A stretch of DNA of 64,000 nucleotides from Bradyrhizobium sp. sBnM-33 (GTDB lineage: Bacteria; Pseudomonadota; Alphaproteobacteria; Rhizobiales; Xanthobacteraceae), in assembly GCF_032917945.1 (NCBI RefSeq), contig NZ_CP136624.1, forward strand, positions 8,541,001-8,605,000, written 5' to 3'. Numbering within the stretch: the stretch's first letter is position 1; the number at the start of each line of letters is the position of its first letter. Shown here one piece after another: positions 41,624 to 50,210 of the stretch. The notes under the pieces are model-generated. The model searched no databases, was not told the DNA's origin, and saw nothing but the letters and a program-made list of their open reading frames with translations. The position numbers and the translations under genes were made by a program.

Positions 41624-42172
41624 ATGAGCAGTGTGAGTGAGCAGGACCATATCAATCCCCGCGATCCCCTGTACTACGCGCCGCGCTCGCTACGTGAGCG
41701 GTCGGCTTCCCAGCGCGATGCCGGCCCCGCGACGACGCCGTTTTCTCCGGCATCGTTCGACTCCCAGCTCGAGAGCGCCGTATCCGATGCGCTGCGCCAC
41801 CCCCTCGATCCCGAGATCATGCGCGAACCTCAACTGGAATCGAAGAAGGCGTTGTGGAGCGTCGCAGCGCGTTTTGGTGCCGCCATCGGCGTCTCGGCTC
41901 TCGTGGCGCTGTTCTTCGTCGTGCTCGTGCCGGGGTCGCGGCAGAGCGACGGTGAGCCGTCGGCGTCCTCCGGCATCGTGCAGTCGATCAAGGCTGCCCT
42001 GTTCCAGTCCGGAGAGGCGTCGCCAAAGCCTGCAATCAGCGAATTCCAGGCCGTTCTCGCCTCCACGCCACCGAGCGCCTCGCCTGCGTCCGAGCAGTCC
42101 CAGTTGCTCAAGCAATTCATGCAATGGCGCGAGAAGCCAGATCCGGCGACGCCACAACGCGCCAACCCATGA
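41624..42172 (+). CDS. Hypothetical one-pass membrane protein
   Basis: A 182-residue protein. The cytoplasmic N-terminus begins MSSVSEQDHINPRDPLYYAP and contains LRHPLDPEIMREPQLESKKA; a single membrane segment lies at about 92-113 (FGAAIGVSALVALFFVVLVP); a short Ser/Pro-rich periplasmic part ends in QSQLLKQFMQWREKPDPA. I recognise no family. The ATG at 41624 follows GAGGAGTAACGG. It lies 64 bases upstream of the binding protein gene, probably in one transcript. Confidence 0.68.
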   Translation: MSSVSEQDHINPRDPLYYAPRSLRERSASQRDAGPATTPFSPASFDSQLESAVSDALRHPLDPEIMREPQLESKKALWSVAARFGAAIGVSALVALFFVVLVPGSRQSDGEPSASSGIVQSIKAALFQSGEASPKPAISEFQAVLASTPPSASPASEQSQLLKQFMQWREKPDPATPQRANP

Positions 42173-42236
42173 TTCAGATGGAGGGGACAATGCCTGAGAA
42201 CCGACTTGTAGCGATCTTGTTCTCAAGGAGTTTGCC

Positions 42237-43805
42237 ATGACCTCGCACCGGATCGCCTTGCTGGTTGGGGCCGTGCTCTTCGGAATCGCAGGCAGCGCCC
42301 AGGCTGCCGGCGACATTGCGATTGTGCGCGATCTTGCAGGCCGCGTCGGCCCCGTGATCGGCTCGGCCCAGGCCTGCCGCGACATTGCGCGTTCCCGCAC
42401 CCAGACCATCGTCGACAAGTTTTCACAGGTGATCCGTGAAGCCTCGTCGAACGAGGCGGAGCGTTCTGATCTCACCCAGACGTTCGATCGCAGCGTGGCC
42501 GATGGCCGCGCCGCTGTTAGCTCGGGCAAAATTGATTGCATCCGGGCCGATCGTCAGCTTGCCGATCTCGAACGCTCGATCTCGGGGCCGAGTCTTTCCA
42601 GCGTCATTGGCCCGTCCCCTGCTGCTGCGGCAACGGCCGCGAACGCAGCAACCGCGCCGACGGCTCCGGTCCCCACCGGGCCGCTGCCACGCGGCATCGG
42701 CGAAAAGGAAATCCGCTTCGGCATCGCAGCGCCCTTCTCCGGCTCGGCCCGTGAGCTGGGACGCCAGATGAAGCTCGGAATCGAAACCGCCTTCAACCGG
42801 ATCAACGATGCCGGCGGCGTCGACGGGCGAATGCTCAAACTGTACGCCGCCGACGACGGCTACGAGCCTTCGCGCACCGCGGAAGCGATGAAGCAGCTCT
42901 ATGAAAAAGACCAGGTGTTCGGCATCGTCGGCAATGTCGGCACGCCGACCGCGGCGGTGGCGATCCCCTATGCGCTCGAACGCCGGATGCTGTTCTTTGG
43001 GGCCTTCACCGGCGCCAACATCCTGCGCAACGATCCGCCGGATCGCTACGTGTTCAACTACCGCGCCAGCTATGTTCAGGAAACCGACGCGGTCGTCCGC
43101 TACCTCGTCAAGATACGCCGGCTGCAGCCCCGGCAGATCGCGGTGTTTGCGCAGCAGGATTCGTACGGCGACGCCGGATTTGCCGGGGTCGCCAAGGCGT
43201 TTCGCTCCATGGGCGTGAACGACGGCGCCATCCTCCGGCTCAATTATGCGCGAAACACCGTCGACGTCGACGACGCGATCAACCAGTTGAAGCTCGCGAA
43301 GCCGCCGATCAAGGCCGTCGTCATGGTTGCCACCTACCGGGCCGCGGCGCGGTTCATCGAGAAGACGCGCGACCTCTATCCGGGGATGATATACTCCAAC
43401 GTCTCGTTCGTCGGCTCTACCGCGCTTGCCGAAGAACTGAAGCTGTTGGGACCGCGTTACACGAACGGCGTGATCGTGACGCAGGTGGTGCCGGCGGTGT
43501 CGGGCTATTCGTCCGCCGTGCTCGAATACAAGAATGCGCTCGCCAAGTATTTCCCAGGCGAAGCGCCCGACTACGTTTCGTTCGAGGGCTATGTCGCCGC
43601 CAACGTCCTGATCGCGGGCATCAAGCGGACCGGCCCGCAGATCGATACGGAGAAGCTGATCGACACGCTGGAGACGATGCGCAATCTCGACCTCGGTCTC
43701 GGGACCCAGCTCAGCTTCGGCCGCTCCGAGCACCAGGCCTCGAACAAGGTGTGGGGCACGGCACTCGACGAAAGCGGGCGTTACCAGCCGATCGATCTGG
43801 AATGA
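42237..43805 (+). CDS. Branched-chain amino-acid-type (family 1) ABC substrate-binding protein with N-terminal extension
   Basis: A 522-residue periplasmic protein with a signal peptide (IALLVGAVLFGIAGSAQAAG). Residues about 25-120 are an extra helical segment with two cysteines (AQACRDIARSR and KIDCIRADRQ), followed by an Ala/Pro linker. The type 1 binding fold starts near residue 157 (KEIRFGIAAPFSGSARELGR) and includes GGVDGRMLKLYAADDGYEPS, IVGNVGTPTAAVAIPYAL and PDYVSFEGYVAANVLIAGIK. The ligand is unknown, and no permease genes are adjacent. AAGGAG lies seven bases before the ATG. The N-terminal extension is unusual for the family. Confidence 0.85.
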   Translation: MTSHRIALLVGAVLFGIAGSAQAAGDIAIVRDLAGRVGPVIGSAQACRDIARSRTQTIVDKFSQVIREASSNEAERSDLTQTFDRSVADGRAAVSSGKIDCIRADRQLADLERSISGPSLSSVIGPSPAAAATAANAATAPTAPVPTGPLPRGIGEKEIRFGIAAPFSGSARELGRQMKLGIETAFNRINDAGGVDGRMLKLYAADDGYEPSRTAEAMKQLYEKDQVFGIVGNVGTPTAAVAIPYALERRMLFFGAFTGANILRNDPPDRYVFNYRASYVQETDAVVRYLVKIRRLQPRQIAVFAQQDSYGDAGFAGVAKAFRSMGVNDGAILRLNYARNTVDVDDAINQLKLAKPPIKAVVMVATYRAAARFIEKTRDLYPGMIYSNVSFVGSTALAEELKLLGPRYTNGVIVTQVVPAVSGYSSAVLEYKNALAKYFPGEAPDYVSFEGYVAANVLIAGIKRTGPQIDTEKLIDTLETMRNLDLGLGTQLSFGRSEHQASNKVWGTALDESGRYQPIDLE

Positions 43806-43810
43806 TCGGG

Positions 43811-43837
43811 AAGCCGCGATCCCTGTGATCGCGGCTT
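43811..43837. terminator. Hairpin between convergent binding-protein and thioesterase genes
   Basis: Eleven-base perfect stem AAGCCGCGATC (43811-43821) and GATCGCGGCTT (43827-43837) with a five-base loop. There is no T tract on either strand, but its position just after the stop of one gene and before the end of the convergent one suggests a bidirectional stop. Confidence 0.5.
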
Positions 43838-43852
43838 GCCGTCTGTCCGTGC

Positions 43853-44626
43853 TCAGCGCTTCTCGATGACAAGGCTCTGGATGGCGCGGCCGAAATAGCC
43901 ACGCTCGTCGGCAAGCCGCGCCATGGCGAGCCCCGCGCCGTCGGGACCGATCCAGGACTCGGCATCGAGCAGGATCCAATCGCCGACCGGCTCTCGCGCA
44001 AAATTCACGGTCAGGTCGGCGTTGAGAAACGTCCATTCGCGAAAATCCAGCACGGCCGAAGTGCCGTTGCAGAAATCCGCCGCCGCCATCGCCCGCATCG
44101 CCTGCGATACCGGCGCGCCTTCCACGATCGGCCGGTCGACGCGATACCAGATCGCGCCGGGACCGGGCGTGCCGAACCGGCCACGCGCGGCACGCAGCGA
44201 CATGCCTGATACGAACGGGCTGGAAGAAAAATCCGCGGGCTCGACGCGCGATCGACCCGGCCCCGGCAGCTCAACCGGCAGAATCGCGGCCTCTAGCGGC
44301 AATTCCTGGGCCTGCACCTTGATCTTCAGCACGGTCGCGCCGACCACGACGACGCCTTTGGCCAGCAGCCTGACCGCGCAGAGCTGGATCTTGCGCCCCT
44401 CGCGCAAGACTTCGCTCTCGATGGTCAGCGGCGCCACCGGCACGGGGCGCATCAGGTCCACGGTCACGCGCGCAACCCGCATCGCGACCGGCGTCGGAAT
44501 CCGCTCCGCCGCCCACACCACCAGCGCCGCCGGCGGCGAGCCGTGCTGCATGCTCGGGTCCCATGGCCCCGCTGCAAAGGGGCTGGTGACGACGTCGTTG
44601 CCGTCAACACGAAAAATGCCGTCCAT
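43853..44626 (-). CDS. Acyl-CoA thioesterase family protein (double hotdog)
   Basis: A 257-residue cytoplasmic protein. The N-terminal hotdog has PWDPSMQHGSPPAALVVWAA and RVTVDLMRPVPVAPLTIESE; the C-terminal one has FREWTFLNADLTVNFAREPV and WILLDAESWIGPDGAGLA. This is the TesB-like 4HBT_3 thioesterase pattern, with Asp of FLNADL as likely catalytic residue. It would hydrolyse acyl-CoA. The ATG at 44626 (MDGIFRVDG) is chosen over 44650. It is the last of three same-strand genes with SDR and nitronate monooxygenase upstream. Confidence 0.8.
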   Translation of the reverse strand: MDGIFRVDGNDVVTSPFAAGPWDPSMQHGSPPAALVVWAAERIPTPVAMRVARVTVDLMRPVPVAPLTIESEVLREGRKIQLCAVRLLAKGVVVVGATVLKIKVQAQELPLEAAILPVELPGPGRSRVEPADFSSSPFVSGMSLRAARGRFGTPGPGAIWYRVDRPIVEGAPVSQAMRAMAAADFCNGTSAVLDFREWTFLNADLTVNFAREPVGDWILLDAESWIGPDGAGLAMARLADERGYFGRAIQSLVIEKR

Positions 44627-44746
44627 TGAATGAGAAGTCCTGTCGATCAAGGGACGAGCTTCTTGCCTGCTTCAGCGGGACGAGTCGAGCCCGCGGCAGG
44701 CAGAGCACCGGCGACATTCGCGGGAGACGACAAGCAACGCGGCGCG

Positions 44747-45481
44747 TCAAATGAACGCCATGCCGCCATTGAGGACGATGGTCTGCCCGGTCATGTAGCT
44801 GTTGCCGAGCACCATCGCGACGGCTTGTGCGACTTCCCCGGCCTGGCCCATGCGGCCGAGCGGGATGTTGCGCGCCAGATCGGTGCGACCGCCCATCATG
44901 TCGGTCTCGATCAGCGACGGCGCCACCGCGTTGACGGTAATGCCTTCCTTGACGAGGCGCGCTGCATAGCCGCGCGTCAGTCCTTCCATGCCGGCCTTGG
45001 AGGCGTTGTAGTGCACGCCGATGGCGCCGGCGCCGCGCGCCGCGCCCGAGGAGATGTTGACGATGCGGCCCCATTTGCGTGCCCGCATCGCCGGCACAAC
45101 CGCCTGAGTGCACAGGAACGCCGATTTCAGGTTTACCGCGATGGTGCGGTCGAAATCGTCCTCGGTGAGATCGTCGACGCCGCGCACGATCGCGACACCT
45201 GCATTGTTGACGAGAATGTCGATCGGGCCGAGCGCGGAGGCCACCTGCTCGACCATGTTGGCGACAGCCGCCGCCTGCGAGACATCGGCCGCGACCGCGA
45301 TGGCGCGGCCGCCATTGGCCTTGATCCGGGCGACGACGGTATCGGCATCATCAGCGCGCTCGCGGTAATTGACCGCGACCGCGGCGCCGGCTTCGGCAAG
45401 TGTCAAGGCAACCGCCGCGCCGATACCGCGGGACGCTCCCGTCACCAGCGCGACCCGCGCGCTCAAGTTCTGTCCGGCCAT
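44747..45481 (-). CDS. Short-chain dehydrogenase/reductase, FabG-like
   Basis: A 244-residue SDR. The cofactor motif is TGASRGIG (about residues 14-21), NNAG near 88, catalytic Ser in NISSGAARG and the YxxxK motif as HYNASKAGMEG. The C-terminus VLGNSYMTGQTIVLNGGMAF is typical of FabG/3-ketoacyl reductases. It would use NAD(P)H on a keto-acyl or related alcohol. The ATG at 45481 follows the expected N-terminus. It sits 48 bases after the nitronate monooxygenase, in an operon with the thioesterase, so the three may act on the same acyl substrate. Confidence 0.87.
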   Translation of the reverse strand: MAGQNLSARVALVTGASRGIGAAVALTLAEAGAAVAVNYRERADDADTVVARIKANGGRAIAVAADVSQAAAVANMVEQVASALGPIDILVNNAGVAIVRGVDDLTEDDFDRTIAVNLKSAFLCTQAVVPAMRARKWGRIVNISSGAARGAGAIGVHYNASKAGMEGLTRGYAARLVKEGITVNAVAPSLIETDMMGGRTDLARNIPLGRMGQAGEVAQAVAMVLGNSYMTGQTIVLNGGMAFI

Positions 45482-45529
45482 CACCGATCCTCCGTCGCCT
45501 TCACGACGGCGCGCGACCCGCAAGGCGCC

Positions 45530-46498
45530 TCACAATGCGGGGTCGACCGCCTCGTCATATTCCTTCTTGAACCGCGCGATCAGCTCGGCGGCCGGCACCA
45601 CCTTGCCGATGCCGCCGATGCCCTGACCAGAGCCCCAGATCTCCTTCCATGCCTTCGGCTTGGCGCGCTCGCCAGAGGCGTCGGTGCCAAAACTCATCTT
45701 CGAGGGATCGGAGGTCGGCAGGTCGTCGGGATTGAGACCCGCCTTAACGATCGACGGCTTGAGGTAATTGCCGTGCACGCCGGTGAACAGGTTCGAGTAG
45801 ACGATGTCTTCCGCCGACGAGGACGTGATCATCTCCTTGTAGGCTTCGACGGCATTAGCTTCCTTGGTCGCGATGAAGGCGGAGCCGATATAGGCGAAGT
45901 CGGCGCCGAGGATGCGCGCCGCACGGATGGCGCGGCCATTGGCGATCGCGCCCGACAGCGCGATCGGTCCGTCGAACCAGGCGCGCGTTTCTTCGACGAA
46001 GGCGAGCGGCGAGATCGTGCCGGCATGGCCGCCGGCGCCGGCCGCAACCAGGATCAGGCCGTCGGCGCCCTTCTCGACCGCCTTGTGCGCGAATTTCTGG
46101 TTGATCACGTCGTGGAAGACGATGCCGCCCCAATTATGCGCCGCCTGGTTGAGATCCTCGCGCGCGCCGAGCGAGGTGATCAGCATCGGCACCTTGTACT
46201 TCTCGCAGGCCGCGAGATCGTGATCGAGCCGGTTGTTGGACTTGTGAACGATCTGGTTCACCGCGAACGGCGCCGACGGCCGCTCCGGATGCGCCTTGTC
46301 GTAAGCCGCGAGCTCTTCGGTGATCCGCGCCAGCCACTCGTCGAGCAGCGAAGCCGGCCGCGCGTTTAGCGCCGGAAACGATCCGACCACGCCGGCCTTG
46401 CACTGGGCGATCACGAGATCGGGCACGGAGATAATGAACAACGGCGACCCGATCACGGGTATCGACAGGCGGCCCTTGAACAGCGCGGGCATGGACAT
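45530..46498 (-). CDS. Nitronate monooxygenase family protein (second copy)
   Basis: A 322-residue FMN enzyme. Seen: LSIPVIGSPLFIISVPDLVI, the phosphate site GADGLILVAAGAGGHAGTIS, PIALSGAIANGRAIRAARIL, and LGADFAYIGSAFIATKEA. It shares the fold and most motifs with the gene at 36433, but the two differ (for example NAM-type loop GSPLF instead of APMFL), so they probably differ in substrate. The first gene of an apparent operon with SDR and thioesterase. The role may be in acyl or nitro compound turnover; not predictable. Confidence 0.86.
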   Translation of the reverse strand: MSMPALFKGRLSIPVIGSPLFIISVPDLVIAQCKAGVVGSFPALNARPASLLDEWLARITEELAAYDKAHPERPSAPFAVNQIVHKSNNRLDHDLAACEKYKVPMLITSLGAREDLNQAAHNWGGIVFHDVINQKFAHKAVEKGADGLILVAAGAGGHAGTISPLAFVEETRAWFDGPIALSGAIANGRAIRAARILGADFAYIGSAFIATKEANAVEAYKEMITSSSAEDIVYSNLFTGVHGNYLKPSIVKAGLNPDDLPTSDPSKMSFGTDASGERAKPKAWKEIWGSGQGIGGIGKVVPAAELIARFKKEYDEAVDPAL

Positions 46499-46624
46499 TC
46501 GAAACGATCCTTTTATTCAGGCAAGCGATTGGCTCTAGAGATGCCAGGCATCATACCAACCAACAAGGCAATCTTTCCAGTGTCAAGTATGGCGTTTTAA
46601 CGCTGTGATATGACGGAACGACCA

Positions 46625-47212
46625 CTACTGGCAGAGCGCCCTCGTCACGTAATTTTCAGTCTTGCAATCGCCAGACTGCCGCTTGTAGCCGGGCAGGAAC
46701 ACTTTCGGCGAGCATTTCTCGGCCGCGTCCGTATCGAGGCTCTTGCCTTCCTTGTAGCCCTTGCTCTGGCACAGCCGGTCGGCGCCGGCCTTGCAGTCCG
46801 GCGCACCGTTGGCGGCCACCAGACACGCCGCACGCCCACTCACCATGGTCGAAGGCTTGGCCAGGTTCGACAGGCTACCGCCGGCACCCTTGGCGCCCGC
46901 ATTGAAGTCCTCGACGGTCTCGCTTGGGCTCTTCAGCGACGGCAGCAGCGATTTGGATTTCTCGAACAGCTTTCCGATTTCGTCGATCAAACCCGGATTT
47001 TCCTGGCGCGGCGCTTGCTGCGGTTCAGTCTGCTGCCGCTCGGGCTGCGCCGGCACCGGCTGCTGGGCCGGCGACTGCAGGCCGAGCGAGGGCTGCGATC
47101 CGGCTTGCGACCAGCCAGCATCGGGAGCGATCGCTAGCACGGATGCAACGAGGCCAACGGTTGCGCGTTGCGTCCCGAATAGCTTGATCAAACGGCCGAT
47201 TCGATCGGACAT
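46625..47212 (-). CDS. Hypothetical exported protein with cysteine-containing C-terminus
   Basis: A 195-residue protein. It starts at ATG 47212 (MSDRIGRLIKLFGTQ), with a hydrophobic export segment (TVGLVASVLAIAPDAG). A Gln/Pro-rich linker at about 40-75 is followed by a helical part (LIDEIGKLFEKSKSLL) and a C-terminal domain with five cysteines (AACLVA, DCKAGADRLCQSKGYKEG, KCSPKVFLPG, DCKTENYVTRALC). I recognise no family. The frame is open to 47302 but the N-terminal residues before MSDR look random. Confidence 0.65.
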   Translation of the reverse strand: MSDRIGRLIKLFGTQRATVGLVASVLAIAPDAGWSQAGSQPSLGLQSPAQQPVPAQPERQQTEPQQAPRQENPGLIDEIGKLFEKSKSLLPSLKSPSETVEDFNAGAKGAGGSLSNLAKPSTMVSGRAACLVAANGAPDCKAGADRLCQSKGYKEGKSLDTDAAEKCSPKVFLPGYKRQSGDCKTENYVTRALCQ

Positions 47213-47252
47213 GAAACGAAACGTAGCCTGAAGCCGGGATGCCGGCAAAGCG

Positions 47253-47834
47253 CTAGACCAGCTTGAACGCGGCGTAAAAGCCGAGCACCAGGACAATGGC
47301 ACCGATGGTCACCCAGGTGCCAAGGCGCTTTTCCAGCTCGGCCCGGATCACGTCCCCATACTGGTTGAGCAGGACCGCAACAATGAAGAACCGCCCGCCG
47401 CGCGCCACGATCGAGCACAGGATGAACAGCCAGATGTTGTAGCCGGCAAACCCCGAAGTGATGGTCACGAGCTTGTAGGGGATCGGCGTCAGCCCCTTCA
47501 GCAGGATGATCACCGCGCCCCATTCGGCATAGGAAGCGCGGAAGGTTTCGACCTTGTCGCTGAGACCGTAGATCGTGATGAGCCAGTGCCCGACCGAGTC
47601 ATAGAGCAGCGCACCGATCGCGTATCCGACCACGCCGCCGGCAACGGATGCGATGGTACAGACGGTCGCAAACCACCACGCCTTCTTCGGCCGCGCCAGC
47701 GACATCGGCAGCAGCATGACGTCAGGTGGAATCGGGAAAAACGAGCTTTCCGCGAAAGATACGGCCGCCATAATCCACAGCGCGTAAGGCTTGTCGGCGG
47801 CGTCGATAAACCAGTCGTAAGTCCGTTTGAGCAT
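47253..47834 (-). CDS. YqaA/DedA-like membrane protein
   Basis: A 193-residue inner-membrane protein. Segment one has FAESSFFPIPPDVMLLPMSL, in which the ESSFFPIPPD motif is diagnostic of the YqaA branch of the DedA (SNARE-associated/VTT) family; later KGLTPIPYKLVTITSGFAGY and ARGGRFFIVAVLL complete the signature. DedA proteins act as lipid scramblases or transporters in membrane homeostasis. The ATG at 47834 (MLKRTYDWF) is chosen; another start is 47852. Its 5' end overlaps the out-of-frame 3' end of the upstream HisE-like gene. Confidence 0.85.
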   Translation of the reverse strand: MLKRTYDWFIDAADKPYALWIMAAVSFAESSFFPIPPDVMLLPMSLARPKKAWWFATVCTIASVAGGVVGYAIGALLYDSVGHWLITIYGLSDKVETFRASYAEWGAVIILLKGLTPIPYKLVTITSGFAGYNIWLFILCSIVARGGRFFIVAVLLNQYGDVIRAELEKRLGTWVTIGAIVLVLGFYAAFKLV

Positions 47835-48324
47835 GGGCGCATGAACCATCATGGAGCGGATTTGTCCATGCCGGAAAACGACGGAATTTGAGCGGATTTA
47901 CTACCGCTTGCGTAAGGAACGGCCTTCCAGGCGCGACAATTCGCCGCCGGACTGCGGGGCCTGCCGTCGCCTTGGGCAGCGGTTTGGTTGGCGCCGTTTT
48001 CGGCGACTTGACGGGCTTCGGCAGCTTCTCGGCGATGCCGAGCAGGTCCTCGCGCCGCTCCATTTCGCGCCAGACGTCCTCCGGCTTTACGCCGGCCGAA
48101 GCCCACAGCACGGTCAGGTTATAGAGCAGGTCGGCGCTCTCGCGGACCACCGCGTCGGCCTTGCCGTTGACGGCATCGATCACGACTTCGATGGCTTCCT
48201 CGGCGAGCTTCTTGGCCATCTTGGAGGGGCCGCGCTGAAACAGCCGGGCCGTGCGCGACGTGGCCGGATCGAGATCCTTGGCCGCGATAACAGCCTGATA
48301 AAGCCGTTCGAGCGAATCACTCAT
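47722..48324 (-). CDS. Phosphoribosyl-ATP pyrophosphatase-like protein (HisE/MazG fold), probably frameshifted
   Basis: A 200-residue frame. Residues 1-95 match the HisE fold: AAKDLDPATSRTARLFQRGP, KKLAEEAIEVVIDAVNGKAD and VRESADLLYNLTVLWASAGV. The Glu/Asp residues there bind magnesium. A Lys/Pro-rich linker (VKSPKTAPTKPLPK) follows. The last 85 residues look unnatural and overlap the DedA-like gene by 113 bases or more. In the next frame the same DNA reads PQSGGELSRLEGRSLRKR and stops at 47901, a natural basic end, so one or two bases appear lost or gained near the GGCCCCGC run at about 47957. Whether it is the pathway hisE or a paralogue is uncertain; no other his genes are here. Confidence 0.7.
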   Translation of the reverse strand: MSDSLERLYQAVIAAKDLDPATSRTARLFQRGPSKMAKKLAEEAIEVVIDAVNGKADAVVRESADLLYNLTVLWASAGVKPEDVWREMERREDLLGIAEKLPKPVKSPKTAPTKPLPKATAGPAVRRRIVAPGRPFLTQAVVNPLKFRRFPAWTNPLHDGSCAHAQTDLRLVYRRRRQALRAVDYGGRIFRGKLVFPDST

Positions 48325-48381
48325 CCTGACAACCTAATGCAAAGCCATGGCCGGCGTGTTAACGGCCGCCGCTGCAACCAG

Positions 48382-48414
48382 AAAAAAATCCACCGGCCGA
48401 GGCGGCCGGTGGAT
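48382..48414 (-). terminator. Intrinsic terminator for the gene ending at 48449
   Basis: Twelve-base stem (ATCCACCGGCCG at 48388-48399 with CGGCCGGTGGAT at 48403-48414) and a three-base loop. On the minus strand seven T follow, the classic form. Confidence 0.85.
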
Positions 48415-48448
48415 TCATCTTTAACAGTTGCGATTCTAGCGATCGCGT

Positions 48449-48856
48449 TTACCAGCCGCCATAGTATGGGCCGCCGCCATAATAGGCGCGGGGCGCGTAG
48501 TAATACGGGGCCGGCCTGCCGTAATAGACCGGGCCGCCGCCATAATAGCCGTAGTGGCGGTCGTAGTAGTAGTCACGGCGGTTCTGGGTGGCCGCAATCG
48601 CAAGGCCGGTACCGACGATGCCGGCGAAGGCCGCCGCTGCCGCCGCGCCACCACCACCACCACCGCGATAGTGCCGGCGGCGGGCGCTGATATCGGTCGC
48701 GTCGCTGGTCCCGGTCGAGGCCGTCACGCCCTTGCCCGACGGCGCGGAGCCCGCGAATGCCGTGGTTGGCGCGACTGCCGTCAGTGCAACAGCCACAACC
48801 GTCGCCACCGCGCCGGCGCGGCCGATCGATGAAAAGACACCTTTTCGCGCAAACAT
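48449..48856 (-). CDS. Small exported Gly/Tyr-rich protein
   Basis: A 135-residue protein. The signal peptide (AGAVATVVAVALTAVAPTTA, ending near AFAGSA) is followed by Ser/Thr-rich sequence, a second hydrophobic stretch (GGGGGAAAAAAFAGIVGTGL) and a Tyr/Gly-rich end (HYGYYGGGPVYYGRPAPYY). The layout resembles small surface or YXWGXW-type proteins of rhizobia. Function unknown. The ATG at 48856 follows GGAGG. The gene is followed by a strong terminator at 48382. A composition relative lies at 13726. Confidence 0.68.
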   Translation of the reverse strand: MFARKGVFSSIGRAGAVATVVAVALTAVAPTTAFAGSAPSGKGVTASTGTSDATDISARRRHYRGGGGGGAAAAAAFAGIVGTGLAIAATQNRRDYYYDRHYGYYGGGPVYYGRPAPYYYAPRAYYGGGPYYGGW

Positions 48857-49097
48857 CTCGACATCCTCCGTGGGAGCTGGCCTGACAGGCCTTCGACAGC
48901 TAACCACCGAACGGATACTAGGTTCCCGAATCCGAACGGCGGCTGAACGATCCCTGGCAAAATCGTGGCAGTCATCGACCATTCAGGTTAGATGCTGCAC
49001 AATAGCTCGCCTACCGGCTAAGTCTGCCGTTGGCGATGTCACGAAACCGACATCGCCGGCGCGGCAACTTGACCCACCTCTTGCTGATGTCATCTCG

Positions 49098-50174
49098 ATG
49101 CGTGCGATCAGGACCAACGCCATCCGCTCTCGCCTGAGCGTTCCCTTGGCTTTCCTTGCCGGGCTGTGCACCATTGCGGGCTTCACGGCGAATAGCGCCC
49201 TCGCCGCCGACGAACCTCGGCCTCCGCTCGCAATCCAGTTTTCGCTCGATCGCCCGATCGATGCCGCGGCGGCGCCGTTCGTGATGGCCGCCGCTGGCGG
49301 CCTGTACAGCGCTGAGGCGCTTGCGGTCACGACCAACATCGCCAGCGGATCGCCGGACGCGATTGCGCGTGTCGCGGCAGGCACCAGCGATTTCGCCATG
49401 GTCGACGTCAACGCATTGATGCGGTTTCGCGACAAGGACAAGCAGGGCGGTCCCAGGATCAAGGCCGTGTTCGTGCTGTTCAACAAGGCGCCCTATGCCA
49501 TCATCGCCCGCAAGAGCCGCGGCATCCGCGCGCTGACGGACATTGAGGGCAAGACTCTCGGCGTCGCCGAAGGCGACCTGTCGGCCCGGCTGTGGCCGGC
49601 GGTGGCGCACCAGAACAGCATCAAGATCAAGAGCGTGAAGCAAAGCAGCATCAGTGCCGCGGTGCGGGAGCCGATGCTGTCGGCAGGCCAGATCGATGCC
49701 GTGACCGGATTTTCCTACCTATCGGCGATCAATCTCAGGGATCGTGGCGTGCCTGCCGATGATCTGGCGGTGCTGAAATTCGCCGACTATGGCTGTGAAG
49801 CCTATGGTTTCGCTGTTATCGCCAATCCGGCGCTGGCGGCCGCCAAGCCGGAGGCGGTGAAAGGATTCGTGCGAGCCGTCATCGGCGGGTTGCATCTCAC
49901 GGTCAAGGACCCTGAACGCGCCGCGACCGAGGTCGCAAATCGCATGGACGGTGGCTCGAAGGACCTCGAACTCGAGCGGCTGCAAAGCATTCTGCGCGAC
50001 TACATCCTCACCAGCGAAGTGAAACGCAACGGCATCGGCGCCATCGATCCGGCACGCTTCGAACGCTCGATCGATCAGGTCGCGGACGACTTCAAGTTTC
50101 AGAAGCGGCCGCAGGCGTCAGACATTTTCGACGACCAGTTTCTGCCCCCGCTCAACAGCCGGCTGATTAATTGA
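49098..50174 (+). CDS. NMT1/THI5-like ABC transporter substrate-binding protein
   Basis: A 358-residue periplasmic protein. A signal peptide (LSVPLAFLAGLCTIAGFTAN, end near ALAADEP) precedes the NMT1-like fold: IQFSLDRPIDAAAAPFVMAA, then ASGSPDAIARVAAGTSDFAM and LTDIEGKTLGVAEGDLSARL. Such proteins carry aromatic sulfonates, thiamine precursors, nitrate or taurine. No permease or ATPase lies nearby. I chose the ATG at 49098; the upstream region to 48857 shows no other gene. The downstream 300 bases carry a large inverted repeat. Confidence 0.83.
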   Translation: MRAIRTNAIRSRLSVPLAFLAGLCTIAGFTANSALAADEPRPPLAIQFSLDRPIDAAAAPFVMAAAGGLYSAEALAVTTNIASGSPDAIARVAAGTSDFAMVDVNALMRFRDKDKQGGPRIKAVFVLFNKAPYAIIARKSRGIRALTDIEGKTLGVAEGDLSARLWPAVAHQNSIKIKSVKQSSISAAVREPMLSAGQIDAVTGFSYLSAINLRDRGVPADDLAVLKFADYGCEAYGFAVIANPALAAAKPEAVKGFVRAVIGGLHLTVKDPERAATEVANRMDGGSKDLELERLQSILRDYILTSEVKRNGIGAIDPARFERSIDQVADDFKFQKRPQASDIFDDQFLPPLNSRLIN

Positions 50175-50210
50175 GTACGCGTCCTGATCGCGCCGCCAGC
50201 GCCCGGGACT

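Noticed and set aside
48732..49097. In-phase extension of the NMT1-like protein
   Set aside because: It overlaps the 5' end of the Gly/Tyr-rich gene on the other strand, and a clean signal peptide starts at 49098.
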